From Viola odorata (taxonomy: Eukaryota; Streptophyta; Magnoliopsida; Malpighiales; Violaceae), in contig OY829541.1 in assembly GCA_963691705.1 (NCBI GenBank), positions 47,385,661 through 47,449,660 of the forward strand: a DNA stretch of 64,000 bases, in the 5' to 3' direction. Below are positions 35,989-45,652 of this stretch, piece by piece. Position 1 is the first letter of the stretch; every line of letters begins with the position of its first letter. Both the position numbers and the translations under genes were made by a program. Below the pieces are notes generated by a model. The model saw only the letters and a program-made list of their open reading frames with translations. It was not told where the DNA came from and made no database searches.

Positions 35989-38406
35989 ATGCGGAACATA
36001 AACCTTACCCCCTCCGGCCAGCCCACTGCTGCCGGAGATAGCCCAAACACTGGTACACCCACTGTGACCGGAGTGAAATCTGACAGGATGACAACAATCA
36101 TGTTTTATGTCGAAAACCTTCCTCTCCACGTAGACCGTCGGGCTCTCAGGTATTTGATCATGCAACGATGGAAATTACCACAGTTTGGTAACTTAGTGGA
36201 TGTATTTATTCCAAATAGACGAAACAAGATGGGGAAATGATTTGGTTTCATAAGGTTTGATTGGGTTGCGAACCGGATTGATATGGAGCTGGCATTAGAT
36301 CGCCAATACATTGGAGCCTCGGCGATTGGAGCTAATATAGGGCGTACGGAGAATAGAGGGGTGAGAGAAGAGAGGGATGACCGTAGGGAATACTTACGTG
36401 TTGGGGCGAGGCGACACCTAAGGAATCGTAGTCAGGAAGACACGGTGAGACACTAGCCTAAAAACCTTTGCAGCAGTGATTCGTTGAGGAAGGGTGGAAA
36501 AAACAAGGCAAAGGACCATAAACAGGAGACGACCTTAGAATCAGCGAAGAAAGTTAGTCTAAAATGCTAGAATTCGAGTCCAGTGGAGGCCAATATAGAG
36601 AACGAAGAGATAGTTTTGGAGATACCCGAAGCAAACAAAGAGTGGCTCGATCAAAGTGTGGTTGGTATCCTCAGGAAAATAGAGGACATACCAGATATAC
36701 AACAGCTAATCCTTGAGGCGGGGTGGATTTGTGAAACCAGAATCCTAGGCCGGGGATTAGTTTGGATAGAGTTCGATAGACAGGAGGACAAGGAGGAGGC
36801 GCTCAATAACAGTTATGCGAATACGAAGCGGCTGTTTTCCAAGGTGATTCCTTGGACCAGTGGCGGAGCCTTGTTAGGGCCAGGGGGGGCTGCAGCCCCC
36901 CCAAACTTTTCAAAAAAAATTTAATATATATATTATTGGTTCGGTTCGAGCCGATAATACGAGTAATTTTACCTAAAAATGAATAAAAATTTGAACCGAA
37001 ATTGCTAAAATGTGGAATAAAATAAAGCAAAATAATTAGTACACAGTAAGGGACGAAAAGTCCGCTCTATAGTTTGATAAAATTCACTCGTAAGCGATAA
37101 AAGTTCGAACATAAGAGATAAAAGTTTAAAAAAATAATTAGTACACAGTAAGTAAGGGACGAAAAATCCTTTCAATTAAATCTCAAATCCTCATTTCCCA
37201 AATCATCACTACCAATAAACTCGTGCCAAAGCCAATTCAATCTCCGCCGAAATTCAATTCAATTCAATCCTTCATTTAATTCAATTTCTACACCAAATCA
37301 TCACATATCGATCACCCTCTCAATCTCTCATTCAATTCCAATCCTAAAGTAGAGAACAATTGTAAAAAATACGTATATTGTATGAATTCTAATGTATAAT
37401 TATTTTTTTTCTATATTGTCTTCTTATTTACCTTCTTGTTAAGTTTATCTAAATATTTGTTATTTAGTGGCGGATACAAATACTCTTAAGCATTTTTCTA
37501 ATTTTTCGTTCAACTCGCTTGCCTTCCTTTTAAAATACTCCCAAAAAAAATTTTCGGGGGCGCTGCCCCCGAACCCCCGCAACACCTAAATACAAATCCT
37601 GAATCCGTCACTAATCTCGCCCCCCCAAACATCGAGAGTAGGATCCGCCACTGCCTTGGACAGAAATGTTGTCAAATGCAGGCAAGCTTTGCTGGATCCA
37701 ATGTGCAAGAATTCCAGTTCAGAGTTGGGGCCACTGGACCTTTGAGAATATAGCAGCAAAATTGGGAAAGCTAGTGGCTGTTGACGAAAACACGCTAGCA
37801 CGCAAAAGGTTCGATGTAGCAAGACTTCTAGTTATGACGGAAAGGATGCATATTCGGGAGGACATTCGAGTTAAGGTAGAGAACACAGTATACCTTGTGA
37901 ACTGTCATGAAGAGCCTATGCAAGGAGTGATTTCTAACTTGGACTGGATGATAGGGGTTCCATCGGAAGAGGAGGAATTGGATGAGGGAGTAGAGGAGGA
38001 TGTATTTGGAGAAACATATGAGGATGGGGTCAAAGAGCAACTTAGTGCCAGTAAGGCCAAGGATTCGCACAGATCAGTGGAGAGAATCTCAGATGCGAGC
38101 GGGGGAGAAACACATATGCATCCATTGGTAACGAGAAGAAAAAGAGGGGAAAAGATCAAACGTATCACGGGTAACATAGGGAGTCTACATACGATCAGCA
38201 CAAATGGGGAATCGAGAGGGGAGGTATTTCAGGTAGAGGACAGTGAAATCAGGAATTTGAACAGGCTGGCGGACGCTATAATGGTGGAGACGGATGTATG
38301 GGAACTAGGTCGTATATTATCCATTACCGACCAGGTTAATGAAGCAGCTCTCAGGACGTTTGATAGAGAGAGGTTCGGTGCGGAAGTGGATAATGTCCGT
38401 GGATAG
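35989..38406 (+). pseudogene. LINE ORF1 with RRM, split by stop codons and an hAT MITE
   Basis: The first part reads MRNINLTPSGQPTAAGD and then the RRM: RNP2-like MFYVENLPLHV near residues 36-46. A TGA (36238-36240) falls just before the RNP1-like FGFIRF. After a diverged linker, 36583-36855 gives EIVLEIPEANKEWLDQS and GLVWIEFDRQEDKEEAL. The transposon follows, then 37666-38406 resumes with CARIPVQSWGHWTFENIA and a basic/acidic tail. Removing the MITE and one copy of its 8-bp duplication restores the frame across the insertion. ORF1 would bind element RNA as a chaperone. Confidence 0.85.
36858..37653. mobile_element. hAT-type MITE, 796 bp, inserted in LINE ORF1
   Basis: Terminal inverted repeats CAGTGGCGGAGCC / GGATCCGCCACTG differ at one position. 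The 8-bp target duplication CCTTGGAC (36850-36857 and 37654-37661) is exact. Eight-base duplications and CAGNGGCG-type ends are typical of hAT elements. Subterminal G/C runs (GGGGGGGCTGCAGCCCCCCC near 36883; GGGGGCGCTGCCCCCGAA near 37555) form strong local hairpins. No transposase is present. Confidence 0.93.
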
Positions 38407-38422
38407 GGGGTAGGGGGGAAGC

Positions 38423-39587
38423 GTGTCCAATTGTAACTCGATGATACAGGTGTTCTCTTGGAATTGTAGGGGTTTATTTTCGGTAAGGAAGAAACGCTTT
38501 GTGAAGGAGATTTGGCAAAGGGAGCAGGCGTCTTTCTGTCTGCTGCAAGAAAGCAAGCGAGAAGAGGTGGATGATTTTCTTATCAATGCTTTAGGGGGAG
38601 GTGTTGGGACGGGTTGGGCTTTTGCTCCGTCTATAGGGAGGTCGGGTGGCTTAATTTCTATGTGGGACTCATCGTTGTTTCGTTCGGAATTTACAGAGGT
38701 GGGAAATAATTATATTTGGGTTGAAGGTGCGTTAGTGAAGGATAATGTGCGTTGTGTCGTACTAAACGGCTATGCCCCCAATGATGTGGGGAGGAGAGAT
38801 CAATTATGGGAGGTCCTGAGTGAGAAGATTGCAAATGCGGGGATTCCAGTGTTAGCGGCGGGGGACTTCAATGAGATTCTTGTTCCCTCTGAGCGCAATT
38901 AGAGAGCGGGTTATTCCAGGGGTATGATTGCTTTTCAGGAGTGGGTTGAATGATGTGGTCTGCTTGATATTCAGTTGGTGAGAAGAAGATATACGTGGTC
39001 AAATGCCATTAGCAGAAGCAAGTTGGATAGAGTTTTTACCCAAGCTGGGTGGCTGCACTTTATCAATAACTGTACGCTTATAGCGCTTGACAGGAATGGG
39101 TCTGATCATTCACCTCTGTTTCTTAGACAGGAGAGGACTGATTGGGGTCCGAAACCGTTTAGGGACTTGGCGATATGGTGGGAGGATAGGGGTTTCAAGG
39201 ACTTGGTGGCAACTTGGTGGGGAGAAGCTGGCGTGAATTTTCCTGGCAATTTCAGCGTTATTCATAAGATGCGCTGGTTAAAGAGGAAAATCAAATGTTG
39301 GAATAAAGATGTGTTTGGCAACGTGGAGACTCGGTTGAAAGATATCCAGAGGAGAAGTGAGGATCTTGAGAGATTAGCTGACGAACGTGCCTTGAACCAA
39401 GAGGAACAGGACGAACGGGATGTTCTTAAATTTCAGTCTTGGTCCCAACAGGAGCGGGTGGATAGATTTTGGCAGCAGAAAAATAGAACTAAGTGGAATA
39501 TACAGGGGGACCGTAACACAGGTTATTTTCATAGGATGGCTAAGGCAACAGTGAGGAGGAATAACATCCGGGAGATTGAGACCTAGG
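38423..39587 (+). pseudogene. LINE ORF2 part 1: APE-type endonuclease, with stops
   Basis: IQVFSWNCRGLFSVRK opens the endonuclease domain. Then come CLLQESKREEVDDF, VLAAGDFNEILVPSE and, after stops at about 38900 and 38950, RRRYTWSN, KLDRVF and GSDHSPLFL, the catalytic-site motifs in the right order. A TAG at 39584 ends the frame. The linker region (KIKCWNKDVFGNVETRL) is typical of plant L1 ORF2. Confidence 0.9.
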
Positions 39588-42115
39588 ATGCGAGGCTCAC
39601 AACCCCTGCGGAAATTAAGGGTGCGGCCAAGCAACACTACGAGACCTTCTTTCAGTCGGTAAGCTGACCCAGGCCTAGGATGCAGGATTTGGGGTTCTCG
39701 AACTTATCGGAGGAGGAAGCGGCTGGGTTACAGAAAGAGGTAACTTCTTCTGAGATAAGGGAGGCAGTAAAGGGGTATGATGGGCAAAAAGCTCCTGGGC
39801 CAGATGGGTTTTCCCTGCTGTTTCTGCAAAAGGTGTGGGGTATCATTGGGGAGGATTATTGCAGATTAGTGCAGGAATGTTTCAGGACGGGAAGATTCCC
39901 GGAGGGGGCGAACACTTCCTTCCTGTCCCTTATCCCGAAGGTGTCTAAAGCCAAGCATTTCAGTGAGTATCGCCCCATCAGTTTGGTAAGTAGCTATTAT
40001 AAACTTATTTCCAAGATTATGGCGAGAAGGATTAGGGAGGTGATAACGGTTGTTGTTAGCGAAGCCCAACATGGGTTCATTGAAGGGAGAAATACTCTGG
40101 ATTGCGTCATGACAGCCAACGAAGTGGTCCATCACTTGAAGATGACGAAGCAGCAGGGATTGCTGTTTAAGCTAGATTTCGAGAAAGCTTATGACTCCAT
40201 TGAATGGGGGTACCTGGAGGATGTGATGAGGCACATGGGTTTTGGAGAGAGATGGAGGGGATGGGTTCGACAATGTGTTAGTACGAATAAAGTGTCGGTG
40301 TTAATTAACGGGTCTCCAACGGGACAATTCGGGGTAGGCAGAGGGCTTAGACAAGGATGTTCCATGTCCCTGTTTCTTTTTAACATAGCAGCAGAGGGTC
40401 TTCATCGCCTGTTCATTAGAGCTGAGGAGGTGGGGATTATCAGGGGTGTTGGCAATCCGGGTGCTAGGTGGCAGCTGAGTCATTTGCAATTTGCAGATGA
40501 TACGTTAGTCTTTGTGAACAACAATGAGGAGGAGATTCAGGGGGTGAAGGGAATATTGCGTTGGTTTGATGCGTATTCAGGACTCAGGGTCAATTTTCAT
40601 AAAAAACACGTTGGTAGGGGTGAATGTGTGCGACCAGATTGGGACTATGCTAGCTACGAGGGCGGGATGCAAGTTTGAGACGCTCCCTTTTAAGTACCTG
40701 GGATCCTTTGTAGGTTTTAATCCAAGGCGTGTATCTGGGTGGCAGTTCTTAGTTCAGAAAATGAGAAAGAAACTTGCGACGTGGAAGGGCCACCTTCTCT
40801 CGGTGGGGAGGCGTGTCACTCCGATTAAAGCTGCTCTTGCGAGTCTCCCGGTGTATAATATGTCTATTTATAGGATGCCAAAGGTTGTCATTCGGCAATG
40901 TGAGGGAGTGATGAGGCGATTCCTTTGGAGTGGTAGTGAAACCAGGAAAGGTCTAGCGAAAGTCTCATGGGAGGAGGTCACGAAATCGACTACGTGTGGG
41001 GGTCTGGGTATTGGTAGAATGCAGGATCGTAATGTCACGCTTCTATTTAAGTGGGTGTGGGATTTGTTGAAGGGAAGTAAAAAGTTATGGGCTGATATTC
41101 TTCGAAAGCAGTATCAACTTAAGTCCATTGCGGACTTGAGGCGGGAGTGCGAGGATTACCTGTCTCCTATTTGGTGGGACATAATGCAATTGTGTGTCCG
41201 TGGAAGTGAGTACTTCGAGGTGTGGACTGATCACACCTCGCTTAAGGTCGGAGAGGGCAGTGAAACTGAATTTTGGTGGGACAGCTGGGCAGACAAGAAA
41301 CCGCTAACTGTTCTTCACCCCCGTTTATATCATTTATCAAGCCAGAAGCGTGGAATGGTTAAGGATTTCGGCAGATGGAATGGTGCGGTTTGGGAATGGC
41401 AAAGCATGTGGCGAGAGGATTGTTTGCGTGGGAGAAGGATGTTTGGGACTGTTTGTGTGGCAGGCTGCCAAGTCCGAGCAGAGAAGAACAGCAAGCGGTG
41501 TTACTTTGGGACCTTGATCAATCAGGGAATTATTCAGTTCACTCGGGGTATAAAAATTGGGAGGATAAGAGGTTCGAGGCTGCTCCCCTTCTCAAGTCTT
41601 GTTGGAAGGGTTTGGCTCCTTATCGTGTGGAATTCTTTGCATGGTTGACGCTTCGGGGGAGAATTGTTACCCGGTCTTTTCTTGTACAACGTAATATGCT
41701 CCTTGAAACAGCGAATATTTGCCCTTTGTGTAATAATGGGACTGAGGATGTAACTCACTTGTTCTTGAGATGTGAGATAGCTGGTGGTATCTGGGATTAC
41801 ATCATGAGTTGGTTGGGGGTTAAATGGTGCCAGCCCAGGAACGTGGTGGAATTGTGGCAGATGTGGAGGAGGCTACTGCCTAGACATGAAAACTATAGCA
41901 GCCAGGTGTGGGTCACCTTATTTTACGCAGTCATTTGGTCACTGTGGAAGAATCGTAATACAGTGATATTTCATCAAGCGGAGTTCAATGGAACGCGTTG
42001 CATGAACATGATTTATTCCCTTTGGTGTTGGTGGCTGATGAGCAAAGATCATACTTTTGCGTATAGCTGGACTGATATGTCGCAATCCTCGTCATGGCTT
42101 CTTTCGGCTCATTGA
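39588..42115 (+). pseudogene. LINE ORF2 part 2: reverse transcriptase and zf-RVT, frameshifted
   Basis: 39680-40678 holds the RT: GQKAPGPDGFSLLFLQ, FRPIS-type YRPISLVSSYYKLISK, FKLDFEKAYDSIEWGYL, LRQGCSMSLFLF and LQFADDTLVF, where the catalytic Asp pair is kept. The frame shifts near 40.57-40.68 kb, continues (FKYLGSFVGFNPRR, GGLGIGRMQDRN), and shifts again near 41.4 kb. zf-RVT follows: PYRVEFFAWLTLRGRI, CPLCNNGTEDVTHLFLRC. No RNase H domain follows. Confidence 0.9.
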
Positions 42116-42322
42116 TCCCGTGCAACTTGGGCTGCTGTTGTTTGGGTAGTGCAGAGTTCGTCGTGTAGTGTTCTTTTCCTGTTCTGGTTTTTTCGTTTTT
42201 GGATTTTGGGGTTGCGTGCGTTTGCTGCTGTTTCTGCAGCAGCTTTGTAGGCTCTGGGTCATGTTCCTCATGACTTTCCCTTAATAAAATCATCTGCATA
42301 TTTAAAAAAAAACAAGCCCCTT

Positions 42323-42530
42323 CCTATTGTTCTTTAGTAATTTTAGCAGTTGTAATCTAGGAACCCGAGGGCATCCATCGATTGATTTCACATGCTCGAT
42401 AAACCATTCTAACATGCTCTTATGTGCTTCTTCAGCAAGCTTAACTGTCCTTTCATCTTTAACATTGTACCTGACTGTCCATCCATGCACAACTCCAGGA
42501 AAGACCCATTGATCTGTTATTACCATAAAA
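42323..42530 (-). pseudogene. Dienelactone hydrolase-like gene, last-exon fragment
   Basis: The minus-strand frame reads ITDQWVFPGVVHGWTVRYNV, then ERTVKLAEEAHKSMLEWFIE. This is the C-terminal part of plant DLH-family proteins (often annotated endo-1,3;1,4-beta-D-glucanase or carboxymethylenebutenolidase), including the catalytic His in VHGW. The usual stop after EHVK is missing; the frame runs about 20-30 codons further. The upstream part of this same exon lies at 57370-57396, on the far side of a 14.8-kb MULE. A LINE lies directly downstream. Confidence 0.85.
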
Positions 42531-42977
42531 GGGCTTAATGACATAAAACAACCCTGGACTTTAAAAAATTAATTAATCGCAACCCTGAAGTTATTTTTTG
42601 TTTAATTACAACCCTGAACTTTCGACTTAATGATAAATTCCACCCCTACCGTGATGGAACACTAACGTGGCAGCGGCGATGCCCGTTATGTGACAAGTGT
42701 GTTAGCCCAAGGGCAACTTACTCTTGTTTTGATGATTTTAGACACACAAACTAATTAATAATACTAATGCAATTTGAAGTTAAAATGTGTGTAGTTTGCG
42801 ATGGAATAAATAAGAGGCAACAAATCAAGATATCGCAAGCTAGAAGATCAAGTGTACATTAGGACTTTAAACGTGTAAGTATGATTCTAATTAGCACTTG
42901 ATTTATGTTCGATAATACCTCAAGGAGAGTGTCAAAAGATTTTTTACACGAAAAATAAATTTTGGAAAAAGAGTTTT

Positions 42978-43190
42978 TGATTTCACTGTAGCAACGGAGA
43001 GTTTCACTGTAGCAACGGATGAACTCACTGTAGCAACGGGAAGTCTACTGTAGCAACGGGAATGAATAGTTCACCGTAGCAACGGATAGACTTGCTGTAG
43101 CAACGGATAGGTTAACTGTAGCAACGGATAGATTCACTGTAGCAACGGATAGTTTTCACTGTAGCAATGAATAGTTTTTCACTGTAGCAA
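42978..43190 (+). repeat. Minisatellite in 5' LTR, 10 units
   Basis: Units share GTAGCAACGG with variable spacing. The 3' LTR has 9 units in a different arrangement (50270-50465), so array length changed after or during insertion. Confidence 0.9.
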
Positions 43191-43245
43191 ACATATAGTT
43201 TTTGGCTCCAACGGCTATAAACGGTCACAAATCTTTTGACACTAT

Positions 43246-43254
43246 AAATACTCA
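43246..43254 (+). promoter_or_regulatory. Putative TATA box of the Sirevirus LTR
   Basis: CTATAAATA lies about 60 bases after the minisatellite and is conserved at 50510 in the 3' LTR. By position it is the likely core promoter. Confidence 0.6.
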
Positions 43255-43864
43255 TCTAAGATGAGTTATATGAAGATAAGAAAGCATTTTACAAGTTACA
43301 CATATACAAATTTCATTTACAAACTCTCTTAATCAAAGTTTTACAACGTAAGCTTCACATATCGGTTTTCAACCATTCTTGCGTCTTTCAATTCGAGTTT
43401 GGATCGCTTTCTTCTTGAGGTAATATTGTTCATTTATTGGTGTTGATTATTAAATCATACATAGTTTATTTGTACACCAATTTGTGTTGCCATTTCACAA
43501 TTCTCTTGTCAAGTTTATTGATTGTGATAGGTTGTGATTGAGCCCGGAAAAATCACTTGTAAGGTTTATTGGTTGAGCCCGCAAAAACCAAGGTGTAAGG
43601 TTTGAGTTGAACCCGTAAAAACTCAAGGTAAATAACGAAGTGTTCGTTATTCAAAATCCTAAGGGTGAAGCTCTTAGGTAGTGGAGTACAATTCATTGAG
43701 GAATTGGAACCACTATAACTCCTTGTGTTTTTACTTTCTATTTCCGCACTCTTAATTCCTTACTCTTTGTGTTAAGATTTTATTTGCCTATTCACCCCCC
43801 CTCTAGGCCGTTTATCAATTGGTAGCGGAGCAAGGTACTTGTTTTGTAGGTTTAATCACCTCAA

Positions 43865-45640
43865 GTGAAAGATCAAATGGCTCAAGAGGGATTATATTGT
43901 GCACTCAACCGCGCACCATTTCTTGATGGAAACAACTACTTACAATGGAAGACAAAAATGATAGCCTTCCTAGGTGGACAAGATCAAATCATGCTAGATT
44001 GTGTATTACATGGATTTGCCACTCCCATGGAACCTCCGGCTGAAGATGGATCAACAAAACCTCTTCCCTTCGATAAGTGGCCAGCTGGTTCAGTCGCAAG
44101 AAAACAAAGTGAAGACAAGGCAAGGTATGCTTTATTTTGTTCTATTTCCCAAAATGAATTTAACCGTGTTAGTGCTTGCAAATTGTCCAAAGATGTTTGG
44201 GAAACCTTGGAGACAGCACATGAAGGTACTCCTCAAGTGAGAACCATTAGACTCAATACACTCAAACGTGAGTATGAACTACTAGGTATGAAGAGTGGTG
44301 AGACGATCTATGATTTGAGTACTAGAATTCAAAATATTTGCAATACTATGGGAACTCTTGGTTGGACTCCTAGTGATGAGGAGATGGTAAGAAAACTTCT
44401 TAGTATTTTACCTAACTCGTGGAATGCCAAGACTTCTATTTTTGATGAACTAGAAAAGAAACCCACATTCTCTCAACTTGTTGGCTCTCTTACGGCATTT
44501 GAGTACAAACTCAAAATGGGTGAACCGGAAGTGCAAAAAGTCAAGAGCAACAATGTAGCTTTTGTTAGCAAGGCTCAAGGAGATGGAGAAGACATTGAGT
44601 CCTTAGCTCTCTTTGCTAGAAAATTCAAGAAATTTTGGCAAAACGATGACAAGAAGCAAAGGTATCAAGGTGAGCACCCTAACACTTCTAAATCCAAGTT
44701 TAAAAATGATAGTGTTGTTTGTTTTGGATGTGAAACGCCAGGGCATGTCAAGAGTGAATGTCCTAACCTTGAGAAGAAGAAAAAGTTTGAGAAAAGAGGT
44801 TCTAAGGATGGGAAGAATTCACGTAGATATCCTAAGAAGGCTCTAAAAGCCACAACTTGGGATGATGATGAGAGTGAAGAAGAAAGCAATCAATCCCAAT
44901 CGGAAGAAGAAGAAGAGATATCCAACATATGCTTCTTTGCAAATGAATGTGACTCTTCCGATGAAGAAACCGAATTCTCCCTCATGGCTAAGGAAGATAG
45001 CGACAATGATTCGGTTAGTGAAAGTACCTACTCTTTTGATGAATTGCAAAATGCTTTTAATGATTTAGGTACACAATTTCAAGACATGTGTAGGAAAAAT
45101 GCAAAACATGTTAAAGAACTAGATAGCCTCAAAAATGATATTAGTGAGCTAGAAGAGCTAAACAAAGGGTTAACTAGTGAAAACAAATTACTTGAAGATG
45201 CATGCAATAAACTCAAAAATGAAAATGCTATTTGTAAAATGTGTGCAAATTCTAGTAAAGAAGTAGCTTTTTTAAATGAAAAGATTAAAGTTCTTGAAGC
45301 TACTTTAGCTAAAATCATTCAAAGTGCTAAAAGTCAAAAAGATTGCTTAAATGATCAAAAGACTAGTGGTGATAGAAGAGGTATTGGATTTAATAATTCT
45401 ACTAGCATGAGTAATTCTAAAACTACGTTTGTTAAAGCTAAGAATTATAACAATGCTAGTTCCTCTAATCACTCACATGATAGACCTTTATACAAATGTA
45501 GCTATTGCAAGAGAAATGGTCATTTGGCATATTTTTGTTATATTCGTAAAGATGATGTTTATGCAAAACAAATGTGGGCACAAAGAAGTGCATTTGCTAA
45601 GAAAGGACCCAAACAAGTTTGGGTTCCTAGAACTAACTAA
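43865..45640 (+). CDS. Sirevirus gag polyprotein, 591 aa
   Basis: The start may be 43865 or the next Met at 43880 (MAQEGLYCALNRAPFLDGNN). The N-terminal half is the copia gag/UBN2-type region (KDVWETLETAHEGT, LKREYELLGMKSGETI). A CCHC zinc knuckle CFGCETPGHVKSEC lies near residues 286-299. An acidic stretch and a coiled coil (about 385-490, NDISELEELNKGLTSENK) follow. A second CCHC knuckle CSYCKRNGHLAYFC lies near 545. It ends with TAA at 45638. It assembles the virus-like particle and binds element RNA. Two knuckles and the coiled coil match Sirevirus gag. Confidence 0.93.
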   Translation: MKDQMAQEGLYCALNRAPFLDGNNYLQWKTKMIAFLGGQDQIMLDCVLHGFATPMEPPAEDGSTKPLPFDKWPAGSVARKQSEDKARYALFCSISQNEFNRVSACKLSKDVWETLETAHEGTPQVRTIRLNTLKREYELLGMKSGETIYDLSTRIQNICNTMGTLGWTPSDEEMVRKLLSILPNSWNAKTSIFDELEKKPTFSQLVGSLTAFEYKLKMGEPEVQKVKSNNVAFVSKAQGDGEDIESLALFARKFKKFWQNDDKKQRYQGEHPNTSKSKFKNDSVVCFGCETPGHVKSECPNLEKKKKFEKRGSKDGKNSRRYPKKALKATTWDDDESEEESNQSQSEEEEEISNICFFANECDSSDEETEFSLMAKEDSDNDSVSESTYSFDELQNAFNDLGTQFQDMCRKNAKHVKELDSLKNDISELEELNKGLTSENKLLEDACNKLKNENAICKMCANSSKEVAFLNEKIKVLEATLAKIIQSAKSQKDCLNDQKTSGDRRGIGFNNSTSMSNSKTTFVKAKNYNNASSSNHSHDRPLYKCSYCKRNGHLAYFCYIRKDDVYAKQMWAQRSAFAKKGPKQVWVPRTN

Positions 45641-45652
45641 TTTGTTTTGTAG

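Larger units (their letters stand above)
35909..42310 (+). mobile_element. L1-type LINE, 6.4 kb, decayed, RRM-type ORF1
   Basis: Flanked by the direct repeat AACAAGCCCCTT (35897-35908 and 42311-42322). It ends with AATAAAATCATCTGCATATT and a short A-run, as for target-primed integration. ORF1 carries an RNA-recognition motif. ORF2 has endonuclease, reverse transcriptase and zf-RVT regions in L1 order. Stops and frameshifts are present in both ORFs. An hAT MITE (36858-37653) interrupts ORF1. RRM-bearing ORF1 is known for the BNR group of plant L1 elements, first described in Beta. Confidence 0.93.
42700..43817 (+). repeat. 5' LTR of the Sirevirus (1118 bp)
   Basis: TGTTAGCCCAAGGGCAAC ... GGCCGTTTATCA. 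It holds a 10-copy array of a roughly 20-bp unit (core CACTGTAGCAACGGATAG) at about 42978-43190, followed by CTATAAATACTCATC (43246 on), a plausible TATA box. Confidence 0.95.
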
